A stretch of 54,630 nucleotides of DNA, taken from the NCBI GenBank assembly GCA_944376805.1, contig CALWDX010000046.1, positions 1 through 54,630 of the forward strand, given 5' to 3'. Numbering within the stretch: position 1 is the first letter of the stretch; every line of letters starts with the position of its first letter. Both the position numbers and the translations under genes were made by a program. Shown in pieces: positions 35,529-45,453 of this stretch. This DNA comes from an uncultured Clostridia bacterium. GTDB lineage: Bacteria > Bacillota > Clostridia > Lachnospirales > CAG-274. The notes beneath the pieces are model-generated. The model had not been told where the DNA came from and made no database searches. It saw nothing but the letters and a program-made list of their open reading frames with translations.

Positions 35529-36821
35529 TTATTTTCTTTTTACTGTATAACCACAATAATCTAAAACTAATTCACAGAACATAGCATTTGCCCAAGAGAA
35601 CCATTCTCTAGTAAATTCTTCTGGATTATCTACATTGAAACCTTCGTGCATTAAGTTTGTATTACCATCAGTAGCTTTCATTAAGTCAATAATTTGTTTT
35701 TTGTATTCTTTATCACTGCTTGTTAAACCTTGCATAGCTAAAGAAATATGCCAAATATAGTTAATAGGAGTGTGAGGGCTACCAATACCTTTAGCTTTTT
35801 CACCTTCATAGTAGTAAGGGTTACCATTACCTAAAATGAAGTTTCTTGTATTTTTGTAAGTTTCATCATTTTCATCTCTATAACCAATATATGGGATAGA
35901 AAGTAAGCTAGGTAAGTTAGCATCATCCATAAGGTTGTATTGACCAAAACCATCTACTTCATAAGCATACATTCTACCATATTTGTAATGTTCAATAACA
36001 CCATAAGTTTCGATAGCATCTTCAATTTCTTTAGCAAGTTTAATACTTTCTTCTGCTAATTTTTCATCTTTAAGAACTTCTAAAGAAATTTCATTTAAGT
36101 ATTTTAATACTACAACTGCAAACATATTAGAAGGTATTAAATAACCATATTGACAAGCATCATCACTAGGTCTAAAACCTGACCAAGTTAAACCAATATT
36201 AGATTTAACTAAAGCACCTTTACCATCTCTTGAAAGAGTATCTGTATAATAGCAATCTTTTCTTATGAAAGAGTAAGTAGAATTTTCTTCGTGATTTTGT
36301 TCTGTTCTCCAAACTTCAATAATTTTGTAAGCAGCTTCTTTAAATGTATCATCAAAATGAGAAGTTTTGCCAGTATTTTTCCAAAGAAGATAAGCCATTT
36401 GAAGTGGGAAACAAAGAGAATCTATTTCATATTTTCTTTCCCAAATCCAACCAGACATTTCTGTAATATCTTTTTCCCAACAGCTACCATTGTCAGCTTC
36501 ATTAAATGCATTAGCATAAGGGTCTAATAAAATATATTTCATTTGACGTTTTACTAAACCTTCAATAAGGTTAGCTATTTCTTCATCTTTTTCAGCTAAA
36601 AAATAATATGGTCTTAATTGACATACTGAATCTCTTAACCACATAGCAGGTATATCACCAGTAATTACATAAGTAGTACCATCATCCATTTTTTTAACAG
36701 TAGTATCTAATGTATTAGTATAGCAATTTTCAAACATAGTTTTTAATTTTTCGTCATTGCCTAATTTTTCATAAACGTCTTTTAATAAGTTTTCCATAGA
36801 TTGTGGTAATTGTTTTTTCAT
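35529..36821 (-). CDS. GH125 exo-alpha-1,6-mannosidase
   Basis: A 430-residue metal-independent glycoside hydrolase family 125 enzyme, a non-secreted exo-mannosidase that removes alpha-1,6-linked mannose. The family opening (TGDIPAMWLRDS) is clear. The acid/base pair known from the Clostridium perfringens enzyme (Asp220 and Glu393) falls at identical numbers here, in FRPSDDAC and MHEGFN. No signal peptide is present, so it acts on imported glycans. It is co-transcribed with the ROK kinase gene 32 bases upstream and works with the GH38 enzyme encoded further along. Confidence 0.93.
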   Translation of the reverse strand: MKKQLPQSMENLLKDVYEKLGNDEKLKTMFENCYTNTLDTTVKKMDDGTTYVITGDIPAMWLRDSVCQLRPYYFLAEKDEEIANLIEGLVKRQMKYILLDPYANAFNEADNGSCWEKDITEMSGWIWERKYEIDSLCFPLQMAYLLWKNTGKTSHFDDTFKEAAYKIIEVWRTEQNHEENSTYSFIRKDCYYTDTLSRDGKGALVKSNIGLTWSGFRPSDDACQYGYLIPSNMFAVVVLKYLNEISLEVLKDEKLAEESIKLAKEIEDAIETYGVIEHYKYGRMYAYEVDGFGQYNLMDDANLPSLLSIPYIGYRDENDETYKNTRNFILGNGNPYYYEGEKAKGIGSPHTPINYIWHISLAMQGLTSSDKEYKKQIIDLMKATDGNTNLMHEGFNVDNPEEFTREWFSWANAMFCELVLDYCGYTVKRK

Positions 36822-36853
36822 AAGTAGTTCTCCTATAAGTTAAATTTTTATTG

Positions 36854-37810
36854 TTATCTTGAAAGCATAGCTGCTCCAATTAATCCAGCATCATTGCCAA
36901 GTGTAGCTATATCAATTTTAGTTTTTAAGTCATTACCAAAAACTTTTGACACAACTTTTTCTTTTAAAGGTATTGTTAATTTTTCTTCTTGTTTAGAAAT
37001 ACCTCCACTAAGAAGTAATATTTCTGGTTTAAATATATTAACAAGGTTAGCAACACCAACTGCTAAATATTCAATATAATCATCAACTAATTTTGTTGCA
37101 ATAGCATCGTGTTGGTCTTTAGCATCAAAAACTATTTTAGCAGTCATATTATCAAGGTTATTTTCTGCTAAATTGTTTAAAAGTGAAGAAGGGTTTTCAC
37201 TAGCAGCTTTTTTAGCATCTCTAATAAGAGCAGTAGCAGAAGCATATGCTTCTAAACAACCTTTATTTCCACAAGTACAAAGTTCTCCATTATGTACAAT
37301 TGTTTGATGACCAAGTTCAGCACCACCAGCATAAAAACCAGAATATATTTTGTTGTCAATGATAATACCACCACCAACACCGGTACCTAATGTAAGAATA
37401 ATTAAGTCACTATGACCTTTACCAGCACCTGCAACAAGTTCACCAAGTGCAGCACAATCGGCATCATTTGCGAAGAAGAAAGGTATATCCATATTTACTT
37501 TTTTACATAAATTTTGCATATAGTCTTTAACATGGAAGTCTTTCATAGGTATATTATTAGAATAATTTATAATACCTTTTTTGCTATCAACTTCACCAGG
37601 TATACCCATACCTATACCTTTTAAAGAAGATAAATCAAGATTAAATTCTTCTATTAATATTTGACACATATCAATAATATCATCAAATATTTCTTCAGTT
37701 TTTCTAGTAGTCATAGTTGGTCTAGTATAAGATTTTAAAATGTTACCTTCACTATCAGTGACACCAACAACTATATTTGTACCACCTAAGTCTACCCCTA
37801 TGTACTTCAT
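36854..37810 (-). CDS. ROK-family sugar kinase
   Basis: A 318-residue cytoplasmic kinase. The ATP loop is GVDLGGTNIVVGV. The catalytic Asp116 lies in ANDADCAALGE. Zinc ligands are His168, Cys178, Cys180 and Cys185 (ELGHQ to CTCGNKGC). The family covers glucokinase, fructokinase/mannokinase and GlcNAc kinase. In this locus free mannose, GlcNAc or glucose are likely substrates. The sequence alone does not decide between them. It is the first gene of the leftward ROK-GH125 operon, with an AGGAGTG site. Confidence 0.9.
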   Translation of the reverse strand: MKYIGVDLGGTNIVVGVTDSEGNILKSYTRPTMTTRKTEEIFDDIIDMCQILIEEFNLDLSSLKGIGMGIPGEVDSKKGIINYSNNIPMKDFHVKDYMQNLCKKVNMDIPFFFANDADCAALGELVAGAGKGHSDLIILTLGTGVGGGIIIDNKIYSGFYAGGAELGHQTIVHNGELCTCGNKGCLEAYASATALIRDAKKAASENPSSLLNNLAENNLDNMTAKIVFDAKDQHDAIATKLVDDYIEYLAVGVANLVNIFKPEILLLSGGISKQEEKLTIPLKEKVVSKVFGNDLKTKIDIATLGNDAGLIGAAMLSR

Positions 37811-37844
37811 TTAATCACACTCCTAAAACAATATTTATAAACAT

Positions 37845-37873
37845 ATTATAATTTAATTATAACATACTGTAAA
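37845..37873 (-). promoter_or_regulatory. Promoter of the ROK-GH125 operon
   Basis: On the minus strand, TTTACA (37873-37868) and TATAAT (37850-37845) with a 17-base spacer, 35 bases upstream of the ROK start. Confidence 0.7.
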
Positions 37874-38008
37874 GACAAATATTTTAAAATGATAGACAAA
37901 AAATTTCAATAAAATATAAATAATTTACATATATAAATATATATATTGAATTAATTATATATTTATTGTAATTTTTATAGTATATTTTAAAAAATGTATA
38001 ATTTTTTA

Positions 38009-38037
38009 TTGACATATATTAAAAAAGTGGGTATTTT
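38009..38037 (+). promoter_or_regulatory. Candidate promoter of the GH85 gene
   Basis: TTGACA at 38009-38014 and TATTTT at 38032-38037 with a 17-base spacer, ~70 bases before the GH85 start. The weak -10 box suggests activator dependence. Confidence 0.5.
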
Positions 38038-38105
38038 TATATTAAATATATAAAAAAAATAAAATAAATTTGTTTAATATTACTATATACGCTTTGGAGG
38101 GAAAA

Positions 38106-40913
38106 ATGAAATATAATTTACATCTTAAAAAAGCTACAGCATTAGCTATAGCAACAATATTTATAGCTTCATCATCTTTAGTGGGCTGTTCAAATGGTTC
38201 ATCAACAAATATTGTAGGAAATCAAACTACAGCAGAAAGAAAGTATACTATAACAGAAGAAGGTGTTGATTTTAAAATGCCTAATGCTCCTGTTACGCCT
38301 GCTTGGACACCAGAACAGATTTTAGAAGCAGATATTAAAAAAGAAGCATTATATAATAAAAGTATGATACCTTTAAAAGATAGAGTAAGTAAAGATAGAA
38401 TTTACCCTGTAAACTCTACTCAAAATAAAGATACAAATTTATTAGCTATATCTATTATGAATAATAATACAAGTGGTAATATACCACACGGGAGCAATAA
38501 TTTTAATGTAAATACATTTTCTTATTGGCAATATTTAGACAAACTTGTTTATTGGGGGGGTTCTGCTGGGGAAGGTATTATAGTACCACCTAGCCCAGAT
38601 GTTACAGATTCAGCACATAAAAATGGTGTTCCTGTTTTAGGTACAATATTTTTCCCACCTTTAGAATATGGAGGAAAAATTGAATGGTTAGATCAAGTTT
38701 TACAAAAAGATGAACAAGGCAATTTTATTATGGTTGATAAACTTATAGAAGTTGCAAATGAATTTGGTTTTGATGGTTGGTTTATAAATCAAGAAACAGA
38801 CCCAACAGAAAGTACAACTATGAAACCAGAAGAATATGCTAAACTTTTTCAAGAGTTTGTAGCACAATATAGAAAAAAAGCTGGAGAAAATCTTGAGCTT
38901 ATGTGGTATGATGCTATGACAGTTGAAGGAAAATTAGATTGGCAAAATGCATTTAATGAAAAAAATAAAGATTTTATGATAGATGCTAGTGGAAATAAAC
39001 TTGCTGATACTATGTTTTTAAATTTTTGGTGGACAACTGACAAATTAGCATCTGAACAATTGCTTAAAAAATCTAATGAATATGCTAAAAGTTTAAATGT
39101 TAATAGTAAAGACTTATATGCAGGTATAGATGTTCAAGCTAATGGTACAGCAACACCTATTAAATGGGAATTATTAGAAAATGGTACAGATACACAAACA
39201 TCTATAGGACTTTATGCTCCAAACTGGACATTTAGTTCTTCTAATGGTGATGTAGACCAATTCCAAAGTAAAGAGTCTGCTATGTATGTAAATGAATTTG
39301 CAGACCCTTCTAAAGATAGTCAAGCTACTGGAACACAATGGAGAGGTATGTCTAAATATATTACAGAAAAAACAGTAGTAAATAGTATCCCATTTAACAC
39401 TAACTTTAATATGGGTAATGGTTATAACTATTTTATAGATGGTGAAAAAGTTTCATCTTTAGACTGGAATAATAGAAGCTTAGCAGATGTTATGCCAACG
39501 TATAGATGGATAATAGACCAAAATGGTAATAATATTAAAGCTAGTATAGATTATGCTAATGCTTATTATGGTGGTAACTCTATTAAACTTTTAGGTGATT
39601 TAAAAGCTAATACTATATCTACTATTAAATTATTTAGTGTAGATTTAAAAATAGAAGAAAATACAGAATTTTTAACTTATGCTAGAGCAGATAGTGAAGT
39701 ACAATTAGATTTAAAATTAACTTTCCATGATAGTGAAGAAGAAGTAGTTATTAAAGCAGATAAAACTTTAAATGAAGCTTGGCAACCAATTTATTATGAT
39801 GTTTCAGAATATGCTAATAAAAATATAAAAACTATTTCTTATGAAATTTCATCTAATGAAGATAAAAATACAACTATTAATTTAGGTGGAATATCTATTA
39901 AAGATAGTAAACAAAAAGCAGTAGTAACAGATGTTACAAGTGTTAATATAGATGATAGCTTATTTGAAGAAGAAGATACTTTAGCTGGTGTTAATTTATC
40001 TTGGGAAGCAACAGATAGCAAAGATTTAAAAGCTTATGAAATCTATAGAAAAAATGAAGATGGTACTTTATCTTTATTAGGTTCTACATTAAATACTAGA
40101 TTTTTTGTAAATAGTTTACAAAGAGGACCTGAAACTATGGAAACAGAATTTGTTGTTATGGCAGTTAATAAAGATGATGTTAGAGGTAAAGAAGCATCTA
40201 CAAAATTAACTTGGCCAGATAATACAATTCCAAAAGCTAAGTTTAAAGCATCTAAAACTTTAATTGCACCAGGTGAAGAAATAGAATTTACTAATATGAG
40301 CAATAAACTTTCTGAAAGTTTTGAATGGACTTTTGAAGGTGCTAATGTAGAAACTAGTACAGATGAAAACCCAGTTGTTAAATATGAAAAAGAGGGTACT
40401 TATACTGTTAAATTAAAAGCTAAAAATGCTAAAGGTGAAGATGAATTTGTAGCAGAAGAACTTATTACTGTTACATCAAAAGCTGCTAATGGGTTACAAA
40501 ACTTTGCCTTAAATGCTAATACAGAGGCTTCAAGTTTTGTTAATGATAATGAAGCACCTAAATTTGCTGTAGATGGTGATAAATCTAAAAAATGGTGTGC
40601 AGTTGGTTCTGATAAACATAATATTACAATAGATTTAGGAGCAGTTAAACAAATTGCTAGATTAGATGTTTATCACGCAGAAGCAGGTGGCGAAAGTCCA
40701 GATATGAACACAGAAGAATATATGCTTGAAGTAAGTGAAGATGGTACTAACTTTACTAAAGTATTAGACGTAGAAAGAAATACTTTAGGTATTACATCTG
40801 ATTCATTTAAACCAGTTAATGCAAGATATGTAAGATTTAAAGTTTTAAAAGCTACTCAAGGTTCTGATTCAGCTGCTAGAATTTATGAAGTAGAAGTTTA
40901 TGGTTTAGAATAA
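38106..40913 (+). CDS. Secreted GH85 endo-beta-N-acetylglucosaminidase lipoprotein
   Basis: A 935-residue enzyme that would cut between the two core GlcNAc residues of N-glycans. The signal peptide ends in the lipobox LVGC (Cys28), so it is tethered to the outer membrane face. The GH85 domain (~90-500) has GSNNFN, YWQYLDKLVYWGGS and the catalytic Asn228/Glu230 pair in FINQETD. A beta-sandwich, an Fn3-like module (~625-703), a PKD-like domain (~705-795) and a C-terminal F5/8-type carbohydrate-binding domain (~800-935) follow. ATG 38106 has GGAGGG upstream. The next rightward genes are the sensor and transporter of the same locus. Confidence 0.93.
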   Translation: MKYNLHLKKATALAIATIFIASSSLVGCSNGSSTNIVGNQTTAERKYTITEEGVDFKMPNAPVTPAWTPEQILEADIKKEALYNKSMIPLKDRVSKDRIYPVNSTQNKDTNLLAISIMNNNTSGNIPHGSNNFNVNTFSYWQYLDKLVYWGGSAGEGIIVPPSPDVTDSAHKNGVPVLGTIFFPPLEYGGKIEWLDQVLQKDEQGNFIMVDKLIEVANEFGFDGWFINQETDPTESTTMKPEEYAKLFQEFVAQYRKKAGENLELMWYDAMTVEGKLDWQNAFNEKNKDFMIDASGNKLADTMFLNFWWTTDKLASEQLLKKSNEYAKSLNVNSKDLYAGIDVQANGTATPIKWELLENGTDTQTSIGLYAPNWTFSSSNGDVDQFQSKESAMYVNEFADPSKDSQATGTQWRGMSKYITEKTVVNSIPFNTNFNMGNGYNYFIDGEKVSSLDWNNRSLADVMPTYRWIIDQNGNNIKASIDYANAYYGGNSIKLLGDLKANTISTIKLFSVDLKIEENTEFLTYARADSEVQLDLKLTFHDSEEEVVIKADKTLNEAWQPIYYDVSEYANKNIKTISYEISSNEDKNTTINLGGISIKDSKQKAVVTDVTSVNIDDSLFEEEDTLAGVNLSWEATDSKDLKAYEIYRKNEDGTLSLLGSTLNTRFFVNSLQRGPETMETEFVVMAVNKDDVRGKEASTKLTWPDNTIPKAKFKASKTLIAPGEEIEFTNMSNKLSESFEWTFEGANVETSTDENPVVKYEKEGTYTVKLKAKNAKGEDEFVAEELITVTSKAANGLQNFALNANTEASSFVNDNEAPKFAVDGDKSKKWCAVGSDKHNITIDLGAVKQIARLDVYHAEAGGESPDMNTEEYMLEVSEDGTNFTKVLDVERNTLGITSDSFKPVNARYVRFKVLKATQGSDSAARIYEVEVYGLE

Positions 40914-41227
40914 TATAAATAAAAAATAAAGATTATAAATTTTTAAATTATGAAACTTATAAAAATAGAACGAAAAATATTGATATTTTAAAAAATTTTA
41001 TTTTAAATATTAAAAAGAAATTTTATGATAAAGCATTATTGTATGGATTTTTATATTTTTACATTGAGGTTTGATGTTGTATGATAATGTTAACTTGAAA
41101 TATCATTGTGATATATATTGAAAGATTTGGTCACTATAAAGTTGTAGCTATATAGTGACTTTTACTTTTTTATTAGTAGTATGAATAGTTGATAAAAAAG
41201 ATTAATATTTTGTTGAGTACTTTCTAA
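40914..41227. other. Gap between GH85 and the acetyltransferase gene
   Basis: About 310 bases with no gene that I can support. It holds the terminator at 41130 and a small ATATCA/TGATAT inverted repeat near 41100. Confidence 0.5.
41130..41171 (+). terminator. Probable terminator after GH85
   Basis: GTCACTATA (41130-41138) pairs with TATAGTGAC (41151-41159) and is followed by TTTTACTTTTTT. It lies ~215 bases after the GH85 stop. Confidence 0.55.
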
Positions 41228-41782
41228 TTATTTTAAAGAACGAATTACTTTACAAGGGTTACCAACAGCTAAACTATTAGGTGGAATATCTTTTGTAACA
41301 ACACTGCCAGCTCCAATAACACAATTATCACCAATAGTTACTCCAGGTAAAACAATAACACCTATACAAAGCCATACATTGTTACCAATATTAACAGGGT
41401 GAGCATATTCTAAACCCTGAATTCTTTCTTCTACATTCATAGCATGTTCTTCTGTTACAAGACATACATTAGGAGCAATAAAAACGTTATCACCAATATT
41501 AATTTTACCAGCGTCCATAAGTTTACAATTAGTGTTAAGGAAAAAATTATCCCCAACAGAAATATTATAACCATATGTACAGAAAAAAGGTTGTTCAATG
41601 ATACAGTTTTTACCTACTTTTCCTAATAAATCTTTAATTATTTTTTCTCTTTCTTCAGTATTTAATGGATTAATATTATTATATTCATATAGTTTTTGAG
41701 TTTTAATATTTCTTTCTTCAATTAGTTCATGTACATTTGGTTGATATAATAGTCCAGCGTGTGATTTTTCTTTTTCTGTCAT
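41228..41782 (-). CDS. Maltose/galactoside-type O-acetyltransferase (left-handed beta-helix)
   Basis: A 184-residue hexapeptide-repeat acetyltransferase of the Maa/LacA/NodL group. It has an N-terminal Mac domain (residues ~4-55), then (I/V)-G-x-x repeats such as ISVGDNF, INIGDNV and VTIGDNC. The catalytic His113 is in VTEEHAMN. It would transfer acetyl from acetyl-CoA to a sugar. It lies between the GH85 and sensor genes but runs the other way, with its own promoter. In this context it may detoxify non-metabolised sugars, which is an inference. Confidence 0.9.
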   Translation of the reverse strand: MTEKEKSHAGLLYQPNVHELIEERNIKTQKLYEYNNINPLNTEEREKIIKDLLGKVGKNCIIEQPFFCTYGYNISVGDNFFLNTNCKLMDAGKINIGDNVFIAPNVCLVTEEHAMNVEERIQGLEYAHPVNIGNNVWLCIGVIVLPGVTIGDNCVIGAGSVVTKDIPPNSLAVGNPCKVIRSLK

Positions 41783-41816
41783 GATTAATTCCTTTCTATA
41801 TAAATAATTTTTTATT

Positions 41817-41845
41817 ATTATATACTTATAAAATTAATTAGTCAA
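41817..41845 (-). promoter_or_regulatory. Promoter of the acetyltransferase gene
   Basis: On the minus strand, TTGACT (41845-41840) and TATAAT (41822-41817) with a 17-base spacer. Confidence 0.7.
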
Positions 41846-41939
41846 TAAATTCTTTTGTGTTATTTTTAATATATTTCTTATTGTATATTTACTATAATTA
41901 AATTTTTATTTTATTTCAAGTAAAATTTTATATAAAATA

Positions 41940-41968
41940 TTGTAAATTATAAAAATAAAGTGTATAAT
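41940..41968 (+). promoter_or_regulatory. Promoter of the YesM/YesN-type genes
   Basis: TTGTAA at 41940-41945 and TATAAT at 41963-41968 with a 17-base spacer, 38 bases upstream of the kinase start. Confidence 0.65.
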
Positions 41969-42006
41969 ATATGTTGTTTTATATATTCTATGGAAGGCTA
42001 AAAATT

Positions 42007-43716
42007 ATGAAAAAAAGAACAATTTTTTATAAGAAATTAATGATAAGCTATAATGTTGTTATATTTAGCTTTATTTTTTTAATAAATTTTGTTGTATTTA
42101 AAAATATACATCAAAAAGATATGTCTTATAACCAACAAGTAAATAGAAGATTGGTAAATAATGTTTCAGAAATATTTTATAATATGGAAAATTTTATAAG
42201 TATTTTTATGACTGAATTATATAGTGATGGAAATCTTATAAATGATATGATATATTTTTTAAATAATGATTTAAATACATATTTAAGAAATAAACTAGAT
42301 AAATTTTATGAAAGTGATGATAGTTATTATAAAGGTATAGAATATTTAATAAGAACAAGTTTTTCTAGAAATAACTTAATAGAAAGTATAGAATTAGTAT
42401 CATATAATAATAATACTTCATATTTGTTTGATAGACAAAATAAAATAAAAGAAAAAAAAGTTTCAGATATAGAAATAAATCAAAATTTTTTACAAAGTAC
42501 AGAAAGTGAATATGAAGAAATATTATATGTTAGAAATATAAGCAACCCTTTAAATTTAGAAAAAGAGGGAGTTGCTATTTTTAAATTAAATAAATCTGAA
42601 ATAGATAAAGTTGTAAGAAATTATGATGAATATTTTAGGGTTTTAGTGTTAAAACAAAATGGATTAATATTATATGATTCTAAAAAAACTTATTTAGATA
42701 AAGAAACTGACTTTTTAGATATAACAAAAGTTTTAAATACACATCAAAATAATATAGCAACTTCTGAACTTGGAAATAATATAGTTATTTTAAGTAGTGT
42801 TGAAGATTCACCAATTATTGTAAAAGATAAACAATTAATAGTTTATATAATACTTATAAACATAATTTTCTTAATAGCTTCTGAAATACTTATATTTAAA
42901 CGTCTTAAAAAATTAAATAGTAGATTAAATACTATTTTAGATACTATGACACATATAAATATTAATGATAAATTAAAAAGAATACCTAATGATGTACAAA
43001 ATGAAAAAGATGAAATTTCAATAATATGTAGTAAATTTAATATTATGTGTGATAATTTAGAAGAATATATCAATAAATATTACATATCTAAAATAAATGA
43101 AAAAAATGCAGAAATGAAAACTTTACAAAGTAGTATAAATCCACATTTTTTATATAATACATTAGAATCTATAAGAATGAAAGCTATAATAAATAATGAT
43201 AAAGAAGTAGCTAGAATGATTTATATGTTGGCTCATTTATTTAGAAGTCAATTAAAAGAAAAAGATATAATAACTATTAAAAGTGAGTTAGAATATTGTG
43301 ATAAATTTTTAGAACTATATAAATTTAGATATGCAAATAAAATAATTTATAGTGTAGAATGTGAAGAAGATTTATTGGAAAAAGAAGTTATAAAATTTAT
43401 TTTACAACCATTAATTGAAAATTATTTTGTACATGGTATAAGACTTGAAAATAATGACAATAAAATATTAATAAAAATAAAACATATAGAAGAATTTATT
43501 ATTATTACAATAGAGGATAATGGAAGAGGAATAGAAGAGGAAAAACTTAAAATGTTAAATCAAAAAATAAAAGAAGAAGAAAATGACCCTCAAATTATAG
43601 GTATATTAAATGTAAATCAAAGGATAAAAATAAAATATGGTAGTATTTATGGATTAAAATTAGAAAGTAAAGAAGGTATAGGTACTAAAATAACTATAAA
43701 ATTACCATATGTATAG
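42007..43716 (+). CDS. YesM-type sensor histidine kinase
   Basis: A 569-residue membrane kinase. The first span is at ~10-30, followed by an extracellular sensing region to ~275, a second span at ~278-298, HAMP-like and coiled sequence, the His_kinase domain (phospho-acceptor His380 in INPHFLYNTLE) and an HATPase domain with ENYFVHGI and EDNGRGIEEE. Kinases of this class sense carbohydrates with a partner binding protein and usually sit beside LplB/YtcP-type transporters, as here. ATG 42007 is preferred because GGAAGG precedes it. The response regulator gene starts 16 bases after the stop. Confidence 0.92.
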   Translation: MKKRTIFYKKLMISYNVVIFSFIFLINFVVFKNIHQKDMSYNQQVNRRLVNNVSEIFYNMENFISIFMTELYSDGNLINDMIYFLNNDLNTYLRNKLDKFYESDDSYYKGIEYLIRTSFSRNNLIESIELVSYNNNTSYLFDRQNKIKEKKVSDIEINQNFLQSTESEYEEILYVRNISNPLNLEKEGVAIFKLNKSEIDKVVRNYDEYFRVLVLKQNGLILYDSKKTYLDKETDFLDITKVLNTHQNNIATSELGNNIVILSSVEDSPIIVKDKQLIVYIILINIIFLIASEILIFKRLKKLNSRLNTILDTMTHININDKLKRIPNDVQNEKDEISIICSKFNIMCDNLEEYINKYYISKINEKNAEMKTLQSSINPHFLYNTLESIRMKAIINNDKEVARMIYMLAHLFRSQLKEKDIITIKSELEYCDKFLELYKFRYANKIIYSVECEEDLLEKEVIKFILQPLIENYFVHGIRLENNDNKILIKIKHIEEFIIITIEDNGRGIEEEKLKMLNQKIKEEENDPQIIGILNVNQRIKIKYGSIYGLKLESKEGIGTKITIKLPYV

Positions 43717-43732
43717 GGAAGGAGCTAAACTT

Positions 43733-45217
43733 ATGTATAAGGCAATGCTTGTAGATGATGAAAATCTTATAACAGAAGGTCTTAAAAATATTATTGATTG
43801 GGAAAAATTAAATATAACAGTTATAGAAACAGCAGAAAATGGAAAAGAAGCATTAAATAAATTTAGACAAAATCCAGTAGATATAGTTATAACAGATATT
43901 AATATGCCCCTTATAAATGGTATAGATTTATTAACAGAAATAAAATCTATAGATGAAAATGTTAAATTTATTATACTTAGTGGCTATGAAGATTTTAGTT
44001 ATGCAAAAGCTGCTATATCTATTGGAGTTGAGGCATATATTTTAAAGCCTATTGATGAAGAAGAACTTACTAAAAATTTAAAAGAAATCGTTGCAAAATT
44101 AGATGAGGCTAAAAGTAGTAAAAAGATTAATCTTAAAAAAGACACAATATTAAAAGGAATATTAAACAATATTGCAACAAAACAAGATTTAATAGATAGT
44201 AATGAAAAAATAAAATTTAATCTTGAAAATAGTATATATGTTACAAGTATATTATTAATAAAAGAGGGATTTACAACTATTAATTTTAAAAATATAGAAA
44301 AAACAGAAGTTTTATATGATGATTATGGAAATCTTATTCTTGTAAATAGTTTTGAAAAAGGAACAAGTATTATAGAAATAAAAAATTTTTATGAAGAAAT
44401 TTTACAAGATATAAGAGTTAAATATGGTTATGATGTTTTAATATCTATTGGAAAAATTGTAGATGAAGTCAATTTATTAAGTAAGAGTTTTAAAGTTAGT
44501 AATATTGTTAAGAAAAATGTATTAATTTCAGGCTTTAATAAATGTTTAACAGAAGAAGATTTATTAAATTATATAGACATAGACTTTGAAAATGAAATAA
44601 ATGCTATAAATAGATTAATAATAAATAATGATAAAGAAGGAATAAATAATTATATAGATGATATATTAAATAATAGCAAATTAACACCTCAAAATATTTA
44701 TGAATTTGCTACAAAGGTTTTAATATTGTATGATAATTTAAAAGTAAAATTTAAAGTAGATAATGAAGATGTAGATGTTTTAGGTAGTACAATAATAAAT
44801 GTTTTAAATTTTACAACTTTAGAAGATATAAAAAAATATTTAAAACATAAATTACAATATTTAGTTGAACATATTGTAGATGAAAATATAAAATTAAGTC
44901 CTATTGTAAGAAGAATAGTAAAATGTGTAAATGAAAATTATAATAAAGATTTAAGTTTAAAGGGGTTAGCATTAGAATATAATGTAAATACTTCTTATCT
45001 TGGACAAGTATTTACAAAAGAAATAGGGATACAATTTTCAGATTATCTCAATAAAATAAGAAATTCTGTTGCAAAAGACTTAATATTAAATACAAATAAA
45101 AAAATAAGTGATATATCAAAAGAGGTTGGTTATCTAGATACAAGTTATTTTTATAGAAAATTTAAAAAATATTATGGTGTAACTCCTGCAACATTAAGAG
45201 AATTACAAAACTATTAA
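43733..45217 (+). CDS. YesN-type response regulator, AraC family
   Basis: A 494-residue regulator. The N-terminal receiver domain has acidic pocket VDDEN, phospho-acceptor Asp55 in VITDINMP and Lys in YILKPID. A middle region is of unknown role. The C-terminal AraC-type DNA-binding domain (~395-494) has two HTHs, including SLKGLALEYNVNTSYLGQVF and VGYLDTSYFYRKFKKYYG. I chose ATG 43733 because GGAAGGAG precedes it. It probably activates the transporter and hydrolase genes that start 236 bases downstream and possibly GH85. Confidence 0.92.
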   Translation: MYKAMLVDDENLITEGLKNIIDWEKLNITVIETAENGKEALNKFRQNPVDIVITDINMPLINGIDLLTEIKSIDENVKFIILSGYEDFSYAKAAISIGVEAYILKPIDEEELTKNLKEIVAKLDEAKSSKKINLKKDTILKGILNNIATKQDLIDSNEKIKFNLENSIYVTSILLIKEGFTTINFKNIEKTEVLYDDYGNLILVNSFEKGTSIIEIKNFYEEILQDIRVKYGYDVLISIGKIVDEVNLLSKSFKVSNIVKKNVLISGFNKCLTEEDLLNYIDIDFENEINAINRLIINNDKEGINNYIDDILNNSKLTPQNIYEFATKVLILYDNLKVKFKVDNEDVDVLGSTIINVLNFTTLEDIKKYLKHKLQYLVEHIVDENIKLSPIVRRIVKCVNENYNKDLSLKGLALEYNVNTSYLGQVFTKEIGIQFSDYLNKIRNSVAKDLILNTNKKISDISKEVGYLDTSYFYRKFKKYYGVTPATLRELQNY

Positions 45218-45251
45218 TAGTAAAATTGCACAAAATTAAAAAAATAATAAT

Positions 45252-45301
45252 ATATACACAATATACAAAAAAATATGTAGTTTATTGTGTATATTTTTTT
45301 A
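45252..45301 (+). terminator. Terminator after the response regulator gene
   Basis: ATATACACAA (45252-45261) pairs with TTGTGTATAT (45285-45294) and is followed by a run of T. It separates the regulators from the transporter operon. Confidence 0.6.
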
Positions 45302-45453
45302 AATATAGGATATATTAAAAAATATTATAATTATATAAAATTTGTACAATAAAACTAAAAAAAGTCAACTATTAATTAATACATAACTATGCTATCTTTA
45401 ATATTAATAAAATGTTAAAAAATTATTAATAAAATTTAGCAGGAGGAACTAAA

